A stretch of DNA of 64,000 nt from Oceaniferula flava (GCF_016811075.1 NZ_JAFBGL010000006.1:124001-188000); one strand, 5' to 3'; counted from the stretch's first letter, positions 8,908-18,135 are shown. A program made the numbers and translations. The notes: generated by a model from the sequence alone, not told the origin.

Positions 8908-9233
8908 AACGTCTGCATCTAACGAATAAAAGATGTAAATAACAATGAGAAAAGTAGAACTGAAGAGTCACCTAACAATTTTCATCAAGATCATGATGAA
9001 AATGGATGGAGTCCTGCACTGTGCGGACTGAGAGTGGAAAACCATCTTCTGTCTGAGATGGCATGCTTGCAGCCTAACAAGGTGGCTGACTAAATGATCT
9101 ACTTGTTAGCTTGGTAGCTTCCAAGTGAGACGCCTGCTGCTGGCCAAGTTGCAACAGCTAGGCGTGAGAATGAAGAAGTTCGCAGGGGGCTGATTGCCCC
9201 CTGCGTAAGATACTTGCTTAAACGCGAGGCAAT
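8908..9233. other. Intergenic region with CTAACA/TGTTAG words and a spaced inverted repeat
   Basis: This 326-bp gap holds three copies of the word TGTTAG/CTAACA (8972, 9074, 9104). Two of them face each other as AGCCTAACAAG (9072-9082) and CTTGTTAGCTT (9102-9112 region), an 11-bp inverted repeat with one mismatch around about 20 nt. A strong hairpin lies near the right end (listed separately). No gene is visible. Confidence 0.6.
9181..9205 (-). terminator. Strong hairpin after the GH128-like gene
   Basis: CGCAGGGGGC (9181-9190) and GCCCCCTGCG (9196-9205) pair perfectly around a 5-nt loop, 29 bp past the stop at 9234. On the minus strand GAACTTCTTC follows, which is only moderately T-rich. 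Confidence 0.65.
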
Positions 9234-12200
9234 CTACTCCTCGGTGGCCTCTGTCACCTTCAGTCGGGTGAAGAGCTGACCGTTGACCGCGTTGCTCAGC
9301 GGGATGCTGACAGTGACCTCGTCAGGGTCTCCGGCTGGGACGATGATGTCGTTCCAGGTGTTCATGTCGGTGGACCACTGGACCATCTGCACGGTGCTGG
9401 TCTTGGATTCAGCGGTGCGGGTGTAGCTCATCTTCATGTGGGTGGCGTCGGAAACCACCTGCGGCAGGGTGACGTTACCTTTCGCCATGGGGTCGCCGTT
9501 GAGGACGAATTCCAGACCGTTGGCGATTCCGTCCTGATCTTCATCGGCATCGAAAGCTCCGGCAACAGAGCGAGCCGCTGCCCAGATTTCGTAGGCACTG
9601 GTCATTTCTTCGATGCGGATATTGTCCAGGGCGGTGTCCGAGGAGTTCCAGGTCTTCTCTTTATTGGTGAAGCGGACAGTGACCTCCGGGTTGCCGACGT
9701 AGGGGGTGAGGTCGACACAGGCGGTCGACCAAGCATCCTCGCTGCTGCTGTGTTGGGCACTGGTTTTTTTCCAGACATCGTAGGTCCAGGTGCTGCCGTC
9801 GTAGACATCCACGGTGAGGTAGTCGATGTAGACGCCGAACATGTGGTAATCGAAGGTTAGTTTCGCGTGAGCCACGGTGCTGAGATCGACGGTGCTCTGC
9901 AGGGATGCGGTTTTGTTTTTCAACAACACACCGCCTGTTTTGTCGTGGCCTTCGAAGTAGACATAGGAGCTGCCTTCCGAAGCTGCGGCTGGGCCGGTGC
10001 CTGCGGTGGGTGTGCCACCGCTGATACGCGTCCAATCGGCCTCTTCATCGTTAGGCTGCGCCCACGATCCGAAACCTTGCTCGAAGGTTTCGATGTAGGG
10101 CAGTGATTTCACCCGCTCTCTGACGATGATGTTATCGATCGCCGGGTCGGCCGAGTTCCATGCTGTGCGTTTGGTGCGGAAGCGGATGGTGACGGAGGAG
10201 TTTCCATCATAGGCGCTGAGGTTCACCACGGCGCGCGACCATTCTTCGTCGCTGTCACTGTGCTGTTGGCCATTTTTCACCCAGACATCGTTGGTCCAGG
10301 AGTTGCCATCGTGAACATCCACGGCCACGTAGTCGATGTAAGAGCCATACATGTGGTAATCGAAGCTCAGCTCGACATCATCGACGCCGCTGAAATCGAA
10401 CTTGCACTCGGCCTGGGCGAGGTCAGCAGACGAGCTGGAATCGTGGCCTTCGGCAAAGAGGTAGTAGTTGCCGCTGGAGGCAACATTAGGTCCGGCAGCG
10501 CTTGATGGTGTGCCGCCGGTGCCGACTTCCCAGTAGTAGCCGCCGTCGGAGAACTGGTGCCATGCGCCGATTCCATTCTCGAAGTCCTCTTCGTAGGGAA
10601 GCGTCTGCACGCTGGTGATTTCCGATGGTTGCGCCGGGGCGATGAAGCGGAAGCGGGCGTTGTCGTTATTCACGGTGTTGTTCTCAACCACCACGTCGTG
10701 GCTGCTGTTGATGGAGAGGCGTTTGCCGCTGGACGGGTGGTTGACGTAGAACCAGCCATACTGGTATTCGTCGATTTCCCACTCGACGTTCGCTCCTGTG
10801 GTGCCTGCCGGGGAGAGACCGACGGAGCTGCCGTCGTAGTGCAAACGGCGACCGTCGCTCAGGCCGACGATGTATTTCTTATCGCCTCCGGCCGAGACCA
10901 GCATGAACTGCTCGGTGGCGGCGCGGTGGCTGACATCGGCGGTGGTCACCGAGGCTTCGTCCGGGTGATCGATCAGGCGCATCATTTGGCCTTTGTTGTG
11001 GATCAGGTAGGCTTTGTCATCGCGCACGGTGTCGTCACCGTCCCAACCGGCAAGCAGCAGCCCGCACTCACTGAGATCTTCCCAACCTGGATCACCCGAA
11101 TCGTTGGAGTTATGCAGGGCCAAACGGGGTGAGTTCATGTCGAAGACGCCGGTGCTGCTGGCATCCGAGCTGTCAGGATCTCCCCCATACAGGGACCACT
11201 CGAAGATCGAGTAGCGCTTGAGCCAGTCGAGACTCTCGGCACGCCACATGAATTCGGCGAGGAAGTTGTAGTTATGCGCACGACTCCAGGTGGTCTTGTC
11301 TCCGACGAAATCACGGGTGGAGAACTCGGTCAGCCAGATCGGTTTGCCGTAGAGATCGTAGAGGTATTTCATGTTGTTGATCAAGGTGCCGGGGCTGCCT
11401 GTGGAGGCACCGGAGATGGAATACCAGTGCACTGCCATGTATTCCGAGCGGTGGCCGAGTTCTTCGGCGGCGGCTTCGAAATCTTGGCGCCAGTATCCTT
11501 TGTAGGCAGCAGGCACAGGGCCACCCAGTGGCAGACGCATGCGCTCAAGGCGCGGCCATTGGTAGGAGGCGGTTTCGACTTCCATGTTCGCCTGGTCGTG
11601 TAGATCAGGCTCGTTGAATCCTAACACCGTGGTCTGATTGGCACGGCCATACCAGATCGGCTGATGGTTCAAAATCCCTGGTGAGGCGGAACCCATGCCA
11701 CCCCACTGCATGGGGATGTATTGGCCACTCTGCAGCAGGCTCTCGTCGTTGTAAGTCCAGCGGTATCCCCAGCTGGGTTTGAACATGTGGCTGAAGTGGA
11801 AATGGGATGCCTGTCCTTGTTTTGGGAAGTGCTTCTCGTAGTTGATTTTCCACTGCTGATTGGCACTGCCAGTGGCGACCTGCTGCACCACGGTGGTGCC
11901 ATCGAGACCCAGAGCCATGCCGGACCAGAGGTTGACGATCATGGAGTAGCCGTCTTCGACCGGGATGATCTGCCAGCGTTGATGCGGCATGTGTGAGTAG
12001 GTGCCCTCGACCACCGCAGCTCCTGCTGTGGTGGAGGCCATGGCGACTTCAAAACATTCTTCCGTGTCCTTGCTGCGGATGCGGTAATCATCGGTGCCGA
12101 TGTTCAGCAGGACCTGGAACCATGGCTCGTCATTGGTGAGTTCGGAACCACTTTCGGAGGTCGAGAGCTGGCCGCCGGCGCCTCGGTTCTCGAGGGTGTA

Positions 12201-13961
12201 GTAGGCGTCGTCGTAGTCGAGGAAGCTTTTGGACGATGGCGCTTCATCGCTGACATCGGTCCACAGCGGGAACCAGTCGCCGCCGAGTTCCGGCAGGGCA
12301 ACGAGCTCACGGATCACGGCCTGGGTGGAATCTAGCGAGCGGATGCGGATTTTTTTCGTCACCGCCGAGGTGGTAAATTGGACGCTGCGTTCGAGTTCGG
12401 TATTTCCCGTGATCGAGCCACCGTCGAAGACGACCCAGCTGCCATTGTCATCGTAGGAAACTTCAAAGTCGCTGATCTGCGTGCCGTTCTGGCCAGCGTA
12501 GCCGGAGTAGAGGTGGATGCCGGCGATCTTTTCCGCATGTGCCAAATGGATTTCCAGATCGTGGGGGCCAGCGGTGTCGGCGCTCGCCCAGGCGGAGTTG
12601 TCATGGGCAAAGCCATCGATGGCCAGCTTCGGGTAGCGGGTGCCATCGATGCTGGAGTAAGCATACTGGCGAAGTTTGGCCAGGTTCAGGTCGATGTCGG
12701 TTCCGAAGGGCACTGGTTCGCCATCGGCGGTGGGCGCATACATCGCCAGCTCCACCACGCGGGCGGTGCCGTCGGTGGTGGTGAGGCGGAACTTCTGCGC
12801 GGTGACCGGCTGGGTGAACTCCAGGTTGACAATTCTCGATGTGTTGCCAGTGAGGCTGGCACCATCGATACTCACCCAGTCATTGCCATCGTGATACTGC
12901 AGCTCGGCATTGGACATGGCGGCATCCCAAGTGCCTCCGGTGAAGAGGTGGGCACTGCCAATGGTCATTGGCGTGGCGAGCTCCACTTGCAGCCAGTGGG
13001 AATCGCCCGAGGTGGAGAGCCAACGACTGTCCTGTGTGGCAAAGCCGTCGGTGGCATACTGTGAGGGCCAGCTGCCGTTCTGAGAATCTGCGCTGGTGGT
13101 TTGGTAACGAGCCAGGTTGTGGATGGTGGTAGCGGCTGTGGCGTCCTCAGCAACCACGCTGATGTTATCAATCCAGGCGCCACCATTGAGTGTGCCATTG
13201 TTCGCGATGCGCAGGGCGCTGATCTCGCTGACGCTGCCGTCCTTGGGGCCGATGTTGACCTGAACCCACTCGCTGGCATCGTCGTAGTCGCCATCGGCAT
13301 TCCAATCGATACTGATCTCGGCCAAGGTCGAGGTGACTTCCAGTTTCACGTGCACTTGGCTGGCACCGGTCCAGGCGAGAAAGCCGTCCACGGCCGGGTT
13401 CTTAAAGCCGTTGTTAACGCCGGTGGTATTGCCGGTGCTGATGCTGGCCGACCCGTCTTCGCTGGTGGCGAGGAACTTCTTGGTGTTGTTCATCTGGAAG
13501 GTGAACTCGTAGGCCTGATTGCCACTGGCGTCATCCAGCGAGAACAGCACCGCCTGGTTGTTCGCCTGGCGCACCGCGTAGACGTCCATTTCCATGGTCA
13601 GCGACTTGGCACTGAGGTCGATGCTTTCGCTGAACTGGGCTGTCACCGCATTGTTCGTTTGGCCGGAGGTGGCACGATCGAAAACAAAGGCGTTATTTGT
13701 ATGGCCGCTTGTGGCGATGATGGCACCCGGAGCGGAGCTGACCTGCCAACTACCGATGGCCGTGCCAGCATCCAGGTTACTGGCTGTGGCGTTGGCGGAG
13801 ACCGATCCGCTGATGGCTGTGGCGGCATCAAAGTCGGCTTCGAAGACCGTGGTTTGAGCGTGTGTGAGAGAGCTTCCTAACAAAATAGGAAGCATAATGG
13901 ACGAGAGCGGAATAGGTTCGTTAATGAGACGAACTAATCGTGATTCTGAATTGGATTTCAT
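9234..13961 (-). CDS. Giant modular secreted glycoside hydrolase, GH128-like core
   Basis: This is a 1575-residue multidomain protein (numbering from ATG at 13961). The order is: signal peptide (about 1-36), a LamG-like sandwich (about 40-270), two F5/8 type C-like carbohydrate-binding domains (about 280-410 and 425-560), a ricin-like region (about 605-705), a catalytic region like Glyco_hydro_cc/GH128 (about 715-965), a second ricin-like region (about 985-1120), two MAM-like sandwiches that are clear duplicates (about 1135-1300 and 1305-1470), and a C-terminal domain. Acid residues in GFNEPD (about 784) and WLTEF (about 879) are the expected catalytic pair. GH128 enzymes act on beta-1,3-glucans; this substrate is inferred. 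An upstream ATG at 14024 adds 21 residues. Confidence 0.8.
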   Translation of the reverse strand: MKSNSESRLVRLINEPIPLSSIMLPILLGSSLTHAQTTVFEADFDAATAISGSVSANATASNLDAGTAIGSWQVSSAPGAIIATSGHTNNAFVFDRATSGQTNNAVTAQFSESIDLSAKSLTMEMDVYAVRQANNQAVLFSLDDASGNQAYEFTFQMNNTKKFLATSEDGSASISTGNTTGVNNGFKNPAVDGFLAWTGASQVHVKLEVTSTLAEISIDWNADGDYDDASEWVQVNIGPKDGSVSEISALRIANNGTLNGGAWIDNISVVAEDATAATTIHNLARYQTTSADSQNGSWPSQYATDGFATQDSRWLSTSGDSHWLQVELATPMTIGSAHLFTGGTWDAAMSNAELQYHDGNDWVSIDGASLTGNTSRIVNLEFTQPVTAQKFRLTTTDGTARVVELAMYAPTADGEPVPFGTDIDLNLAKLRQYAYSSIDGTRYPKLAIDGFAHDNSAWASADTAGPHDLEIHLAHAEKIAGIHLYSGYAGQNGTQISDFEVSYDDNGSWVVFDGGSITGNTELERSVQFTTSAVTKKIRIRSLDSTQAVIRELVALPELGGDWFPLWTDVSDEAPSSKSFLDYDDAYYTLENRGAGGQLSTSESGSELTNDEPWFQVLLNIGTDDYRIRSKDTEECFEVAMASTTAGAAVVEGTYSHMPHQRWQIIPVEDGYSMIVNLWSGMALGLDGTTVVQQVATGSANQQWKINYEKHFPKQGQASHFHFSHMFKPSWGYRWTYNDESLLQSGQYIPMQWGGMGSASPGILNHQPIWYGRANQTTVLGFNEPDLHDQANMEVETASYQWPRLERMRLPLGGPVPAAYKGYWRQDFEAAAEELGHRSEYMAVHWYSISGASTGSPGTLINNMKYLYDLYGKPIWLTEFSTRDFVGDKTTWSRAHNYNFLAEFMWRAESLDWLKRYSIFEWSLYGGDPDSSDASSTGVFDMNSPRLALHNSNDSGDPGWEDLSECGLLLAGWDGDDTVRDDKAYLIHNKGQMMRLIDHPDEASVTTADVSHRAATEQFMLVSAGGDKKYIVGLSDGRRLHYDGSSVGLSPAGTTGANVEWEIDEYQYGWFYVNHPSSGKRLSINSSHDVVVENNTVNNDNARFRFIAPAQPSEITSVQTLPYEEDFENGIGAWHQFSDGGYYWEVGTGGTPSSAAGPNVASSGNYYLFAEGHDSSSSADLAQAECKFDFSGVDDVELSFDYHMYGSYIDYVAVDVHDGNSWTNDVWVKNGQQHSDSDEEWSRAVVNLSAYDGNSSVTIRFRTKRTAWNSADPAIDNIIVRERVKSLPYIETFEQGFGSWAQPNDEEADWTRISGGTPTAGTGPAAASEGSSYVYFEGHDKTGGVLLKNKTASLQSTVDLSTVAHAKLTFDYHMFGVYIDYLTVDVYDGSTWTYDVWKKTSAQHSSSEDAWSTACVDLTPYVGNPEVTVRFTNKEKTWNSSDTALDNIRIEEMTSAYEIWAAARSVAGAFDADEDQDGIANGLEFVLNGDPMAKGNVTLPQVVSDATHMKMSYTRTAESKTSTVQMVQWSTDMNTWNDIIVPAGDPDEVTVSIPLSNAVNGQLFTRLKVTEATEE

Positions 13962-14135
13962 GAAATGGAATGGCGTTTGAACGCAGTGTTTTTGAGCGTT
14001 CGCAGGAAGCAGTTTCCATCCCAAGTGGGCATCGATTTTCTATTTTTTTAGGTCTTTTTTTTAAGGTGTAACTGACAAATTAGACAATAAATCTCCGTGC
14101 AGCGAGACTCATGATAACCATGTATCAGGCAATGG

Positions 14136-14162
14136 GGAAAAGTGCCCATCTTGGGCCTTTTG
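14136..14162 (-). terminator. Probable terminator of the methyltransferase gene
   Basis: On the minus strand GCCCA and TGGGC form a short stem, extended by AAAAG/CTTTT flanks, about 20 nt past the stop at 14181. The stem is short, so confidence is moderate. Confidence 0.4.
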
Positions 14163-14180
14163 AGAATCTTAACAGGGGGG

Positions 14181-14792
14181 CTACGATTTTTTGAAAATAG
14201 CCACGTGCCGGTCCACAGACTTCTCCACACCGGCAGGCACATCGTGCAGTTTTCGCGACTGCGTGTTCTGTTCGCTGAGCACGAGTTCGGCTCCCAAGTT
14301 CTGAATCGCGTCGAGCGCGAGTTGGTGTTCGCGGTCGGAGTAGGAGGTGATCACTAACAGGCCGTCCTCTTTCAGTCGATGCAGTGCCTGATCATAGATC
14401 TTGCTCCAGGTGGTATCACCATTCCAAAAGTTTTGGTGGCGCATGAAGGCGATGTTGAAGTCATCAGGAAGCACACCGAGGTCGTCGAGCTTGGCACAGT
14501 CCTGCACCAGGAACTCGGCTTCGGCGTGTTCGGGTAGGAACTTCTTCCAGCGCTCTTGGGCTTCGCCAATTTCGCGGTCGCGGATATCCAGACCGGTCAG
14601 GCTGATGCCCTGCTTGCCAAAAACATCCGCCAGCACGGCCGACTCATCGGCTCGGCCACAGGCGAGGTTGAGCAGCTGGGTGTGATCTCCCTGCGGTAGC
14701 TGCACGCCGGCCTTGCCCAAGCTCTCGTTGAGAAATTGCTTCAGGCGAACCAGGTCGCTGGTGGTGCTTTGGTTGGAAAAGAGAGCTGACAT
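14181..14792 (-). CDS. SAM-dependent class I methyltransferase
   Basis: This 203-residue protein has a Rossmann-like fold. Motif I is LLNLACGRADES (about 41-52), the acidic end of strand 2 is GLDIRD (about 66-71), a motif at about 112-119 reads FNIAFMRH, and post-I segments follow. The substrate is unknown. No signal peptide. It lies 30 bp after the DUF5685 gene on the same strand, so the two may be cotranscribed. Confidence 0.78.
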   Translation of the reverse strand: MSALFSNQSTTSDLVRLKQFLNESLGKAGVQLPQGDHTQLLNLACGRADESAVLADVFGKQGISLTGLDIRDREIGEAQERWKKFLPEHAEAEFLVQDCAKLDDLGVLPDDFNIAFMRHQNFWNGDTTWSKIYDQALHRLKEDGLLVITSYSDREHQLALDAIQNLGAELVLSEQNTQSRKLHDVPAGVEKSVDRHVAIFKKS

Positions 14793-14822
14793 CGGCTGGC
14801 GGGAGCATAGGGGCTACGGGAC

Positions 14823-15809
14823 TTAATCGCAAGAGCAGCAGCTGCAAGAATCCCCGCAGTCGCAGCCACATTTCCCTTTCGAGCCGCAGTCACAGCAGTC
14901 GCCACAGTCACAGCTGTAGCAATCGCACCAATCACACCAGCTGTCTTTTTCCTTCTTCTTCTTTTTACCTCCTGCTGCAGGCGGCTTAAGCATTTCCTGA
15001 TGATGGTGGATGGAGTGATCGATCACCGAGCTGATAAGCGCCGCGTGTTGGTTCCAAGGGATGGCTGCCGTGGCGGACTGAAGTTGATCGAACTCCGCGC
15101 GAACCAGTGCCGGCAGTCGGTCGGGCGATTCGTGGTTCAGCGGGTTGAACTGGCCACGGCGGATGTCGTCCTGCCAGTCGTCGATGGCGTCTTTCCAGTA
15201 GATCAGACGACCCAGCGAGCTGCCTAACATCCAAAGTGGTCGGCTGAGTTGTGATCGACCGTGTAAGCTGGCGAGGTGGGAAAAGATCTGCCCGTAGGAC
15301 TGCGCGGTGGGCTCACTGGCAGCGGTGAAGCCGGCGCCGGTGGCTTCAATGGTCGATTGCTGCTGGAGCTGATCGATGACCTTGGCGGTGGGAAAGCCGG
15401 AGGAGTTCAGCACGCCGGTGGCCTTGTCGCGTGCGGGAGAGATTAGGCTGCCGGCCCAGGCGGGCAGCTGCTTGCGCCAGCCACGTTCGTCATCGGCATT
15501 GTCGGCCAGTTTGGTGGCCAGTCCACTGATGGTCACGGCGGCGGCGTAGCTCAGCGACGGGGCATGGCAGGCCACCGGCTTTTCCTTGGCCAGCGGGTTG
15601 CAGCAGGTGCGCAGCTGCATCGGTGTATCTTCATGGGCGAGCGCGGCACCGGCGAGAGCGAGGAAGGTGGAGTCGCGGTTCACCAGGAAACGGGCGGCGG
15701 GAGAGTAATCGCTGCTGAGCCGACACGATAAGCCGCAGAAGATGCTTTGATACAGTGATTTTGCCGAGCTGCCACAGGTGGGGGCCGGAGCGTAAAGATA
15801 GCCGAACAT
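14823..15809 (-). CDS. DUF5685 family protein with cysteine-rich C-terminal tail
   Basis: This is a 328-residue protein. The N-terminus MFGYLYAPAPTCGSSAKSLY, followed by FCGLSCRLSSDYSPAARFLV and TFLALAGAA, matches the DUF5685 family as I know it. Paired cysteines in the first 80 residues (FCGLSC, RTCCNPL) are seen, and the middle is helical. After a Lys-rich linker (GGKKKKKEKDS) the last 38 residues contain 15 cysteines in CDC, CDCGDCC and CSCC patterns. DUF5685 has no proven function; the tail suggests metal binding or modification. An ATG at 15932 is open but would add 41 non-family residues and reach into the divergent gene, so I start at 15809. Confidence 0.82.
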   Translation of the reverse strand: MFGYLYAPAPTCGSSAKSLYQSIFCGLSCRLSSDYSPAARFLVNRDSTFLALAGAALAHEDTPMQLRTCCNPLAKEKPVACHAPSLSYAAAVTISGLATKLADNADDERGWRKQLPAWAGSLISPARDKATGVLNSSGFPTAKVIDQLQQQSTIEATGAGFTAASEPTAQSYGQIFSHLASLHGRSQLSRPLWMLGSSLGRLIYWKDAIDDWQDDIRRGQFNPLNHESPDRLPALVRAEFDQLQSATAAIPWNQHAALISSVIDHSIHHHQEMLKPPAAGGKKKKKEKDSWCDWCDCYSCDCGDCCDCGSKGKCGCDCGDSCSCCSCD

Positions 15810-15923
15810 TGTGGCTATTCTGAGGACGGGGCAGGATTTGGGAATGAAAAAACTGGGTAAAAAACACCCGGTGTGAAGGATTTTGACTGAATAATTGTCT
15901 GGATCGATCGCGTAATAAAAGCG

Positions 15924-16727
15924 ATGAATCATCCCATGAACCGAATTACCCGATTTTCAGTCAGCCTGCTCTCCGGAGCCATGATGCTCGCTTCCTGCCA
16001 TGCCAAGGAAGGTGACGCCGCAACGAAGGAGGACACCAAGAAGGCGGATGCCGGCGAGTGGATCCAGCTTTTCAACGGCAAGGACCTCACTGGCTGGACC
16101 CCCAAATTCCGTGGCCACGAGCTGGGAGTGAATTTCAAAGACACCTTCCGCGTGGAGGACGGCATCCTCAAGGTCTCCTACGATAACTACGAGAAGTGGA
16201 ACAGCGACTTCGGTCACCTCTTCTACAAGGATGAATTCTCCCACTACATCCTTCGCGCTGAGTATCGCTTTGTCGGCGACCAGGTGAAAGGCGGACCGAA
16301 ATGGGCGCTGCGCAACAACGGCTTCATGATCCACGGCCAGTCCGCGGCGAGCATGAAAAAGGGGCAGAATTTCCCGGACTCGATCGAAGTGCAGCTGCTC
16401 GGCGGCGCACCCGATAGCAAAGAGCCACGTCCCACCCTCAGCATCTGCACCCCCGGCACGCACATCGAGATGGACGGCAAGTTGATCAAGCCACACGTCA
16501 TCCGCGCCAAGGGACCGACCTTCCACGGTGACGAGTGGGTGACCATCGAAGTGGAAGTCCGCGGCAGCGAAGTGATTCGTCACAAAGTGGGCGATAAAGT
16601 GATCCTCGAGTATAACAAACCTCAGCTCGATAACGGCACGCTGCTGGAAAAAGGCACCATCTCCATCCAGGCAGAAAGCCACCCCACCGAGTTCCGCAAG
16701 ATCGAACTCAAGGTGCTGGAGAAGTAA
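15924..16727 (+). CDS. DUF1080 (3-keto-disaccharide hydrolase-type) lipoprotein
   Basis: This is a 267-residue secreted lipoprotein. The N-terminus ends in the lipobox MLASC (Cys25 region). The rest is one DUF1080/3-keto-glucoside hydrolase-like sandwich, starting WIQLFNGKDLTGWTPK and continuing with FRVEDGILKVSY, GHLFYK and FHGDEWVTIEVEV. The family includes hydrolases of 3-keto-disaccharides and is greatly expanded in Planctomycetes and Verrucomicrobia. ATG at 15936 is an alternative start four codons in. It is divergent from the DUF5685 gene and has its own terminator. Confidence 0.86.
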   Translation: MNHPMNRITRFSVSLLSGAMMLASCHAKEGDAATKEDTKKADAGEWIQLFNGKDLTGWTPKFRGHELGVNFKDTFRVEDGILKVSYDNYEKWNSDFGHLFYKDEFSHYILRAEYRFVGDQVKGGPKWALRNNGFMIHGQSAASMKKGQNFPDSIEVQLLGGAPDSKEPRPTLSICTPGTHIEMDGKLIKPHVIRAKGPTFHGDEWVTIEVEVRGSEVIRHKVGDKVILEYNKPQLDNGTLLEKGTISIQAESHPTEFRKIELKVLEK

Positions 16728-16764
16728 TTTCAAACTAGGCAAGGTTCCAACTTGCCGACCGATC

Positions 16765-16799
16765 AAGGCTCCATTCCCGTCAGGGGGTGGAGCCTTTTT
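16765..16799 (+). terminator. Rho-independent terminator
   Basis: AAGGCTCC and GGAGCCTT pair across a 16-nt loop and are followed by a T-run, 38 bp after the DUF1080 stop. Confidence 0.8.
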
Positions 16800-16878
16800 G
16801 GTTCGAGCCCAAGAGGGCGTCAGCAGCTCCACTCAGCATGATGATCGACAGCTGAGTTGGAATCGGCTAAACTCCAGT

Positions 16879-18135
16879 ATGCAAAAATGGTCATCCGTCC
16901 TCTGTTCCATCGCGCTCACACTCAGTGCAACGGCAGAGACACCGAAGCAACTCACCTGGCAGAATTTTGATCAGGTGGCGGACGATGTTCGCCTGAAGCC
17001 GAGCGATGAAACCTATCAGAAGGTCAGCTGGCTGGACACCGTGCTGCAGGGGCAACAGCAGGCGCAGCGGCAGGACAAACCTCTGCTGCTCTGGCTCTAC
17101 TTCGGCGATCCACGGGCGAACTGCTGACAGAATGGAGTCAAAACGAGACAGTTAGTCTTCAACAACACCGAGGTCGCCGAGTTTGCTCAAAAGCATTTCA
17201 TCAACGTCGCCGCCAGTGACGTGGCTTACAACAACGTGCCGGACGCCGCGAAGGCGAAGGGCGAGTATCAGTTTCTTCAGAAAGCGCTGACCGGTGCGCC
17301 GCACGGAATTCATCAGGGGATCTACATCGTGACTCCTTCCGGTCGCTACCTGAAACAATGCAACGTCGGCTGGCCGAAGCTCGATCCTCAGCAGTCGCTG
17401 CAGCGGATGAAGGAGGCGCTGGCCGAGTTCCGTGCGATGCCGAAGGGGCAGCGATTGGCCACGCGGGCATTGACCGAGAGTGATCGGTCGATGCCCGAGG
17501 ACCGCCATCTCAGTCCGGCCCCCGAGTGGTTGAAAATCCGCAGCACCACGCGCAGTTATGCCTTTCCAGACATGGAGTATTTCGACCAGCGCCACCCGGA
17601 CTACTACAAGATCGATCGCCTCTGGATGACGCCAGAGACCGCACGCAGTTTGTTGCCGGGCAAATTGGAAGTCGGTGAAGTGGGGGATATCCAAGGCCGC
17701 GCACTGAACCACTTGACCCATGACTGCCACCTGATGTTAGGCTGCCCGCCGTGGACTAAGGAGTCGGTCAAAACCGCCAAGATGCAGGTGAAAATTGTCG
17801 CCAAGAAAGGCCGCTATTTCGACCTCCGCTACAGCGGCGACTTCCACTTCGATTCCGACTCGCGCTGGAACAAGTCATCGTATCGCGGGAAGCTGTTAGG
17901 TAAGGCGGTGTGGGACGATGAGAAGAAGCAATTCACCCGGCTGCAGTGGGTCGCCTTGGGCGAGCGCAACCAGCGTGTGCTGCGATCGAACGAAGCACGC
18001 GGCAGCGTGCACGTCACCACCGTGGGCAGCGTGCTGGAGCTCGATCCGATGCGGCCGAACGATCGTCATATCCTACCGCACCGCTGGGAGCACGGCTACC
18101 CGAAGGAGATGAAGCAGCAGCTCGTCGCACCCTAG
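16879..18135 (+). CDS. Thioredoxin-like secreted protein with an in-frame TGA (putative selenoprotein)
   Basis: From ATG at 16879 the frame runs to TAG at 18133-18135 with one interruption, TGA at 17125-17127 (codon 83). It follows Cys82 in the context RANC-[TGA]-QNGVKTR. Read through, it gives 418 residues: signal peptide about 1-18, a thioredoxin-like domain (about 35-190, KPLLLWLYFGDP before the TGA, LVFNNTEVAEF after it), and an unknown C-terminal domain. Related planctomycetal/verrucomicrobial proteins, as I recall them, have Cys-x-Cys-x-Asn-Gly at this site, so the TGA stands where a redox Cys is expected. A hairpin at 17145-17159 fits a bacterial SECIS. The alternative is a nonsense pseudogene or a sequencing error. 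No selenocysteine machinery lies in this window. Confidence 0.65.
17145..17159 (+). promoter_or_regulatory. Candidate bacterial SECIS stem-loop
   Basis: GAGAC (17145-17149) pairs with GTCTT (17155-17159, one G-U pair) around the loop AGTTA. The loop starts 23 nt after the TGA and has G then T at its second and third positions, as expected for SelB recognition. The stem is short and the rest of the structure is unproven. It contains AGA and TTA, codons that look rare in this gene. Confidence 0.4.

Noticed and set aside
17125-17127. Reading the interrupted gene as two separate genes (16879-17127 and 17221-18135)
   Set aside because: Both halves are in the same frame, the sequence between TGA and 17221 continues the thioredoxin-like fold, and no ribosome-binding site marks 17221.
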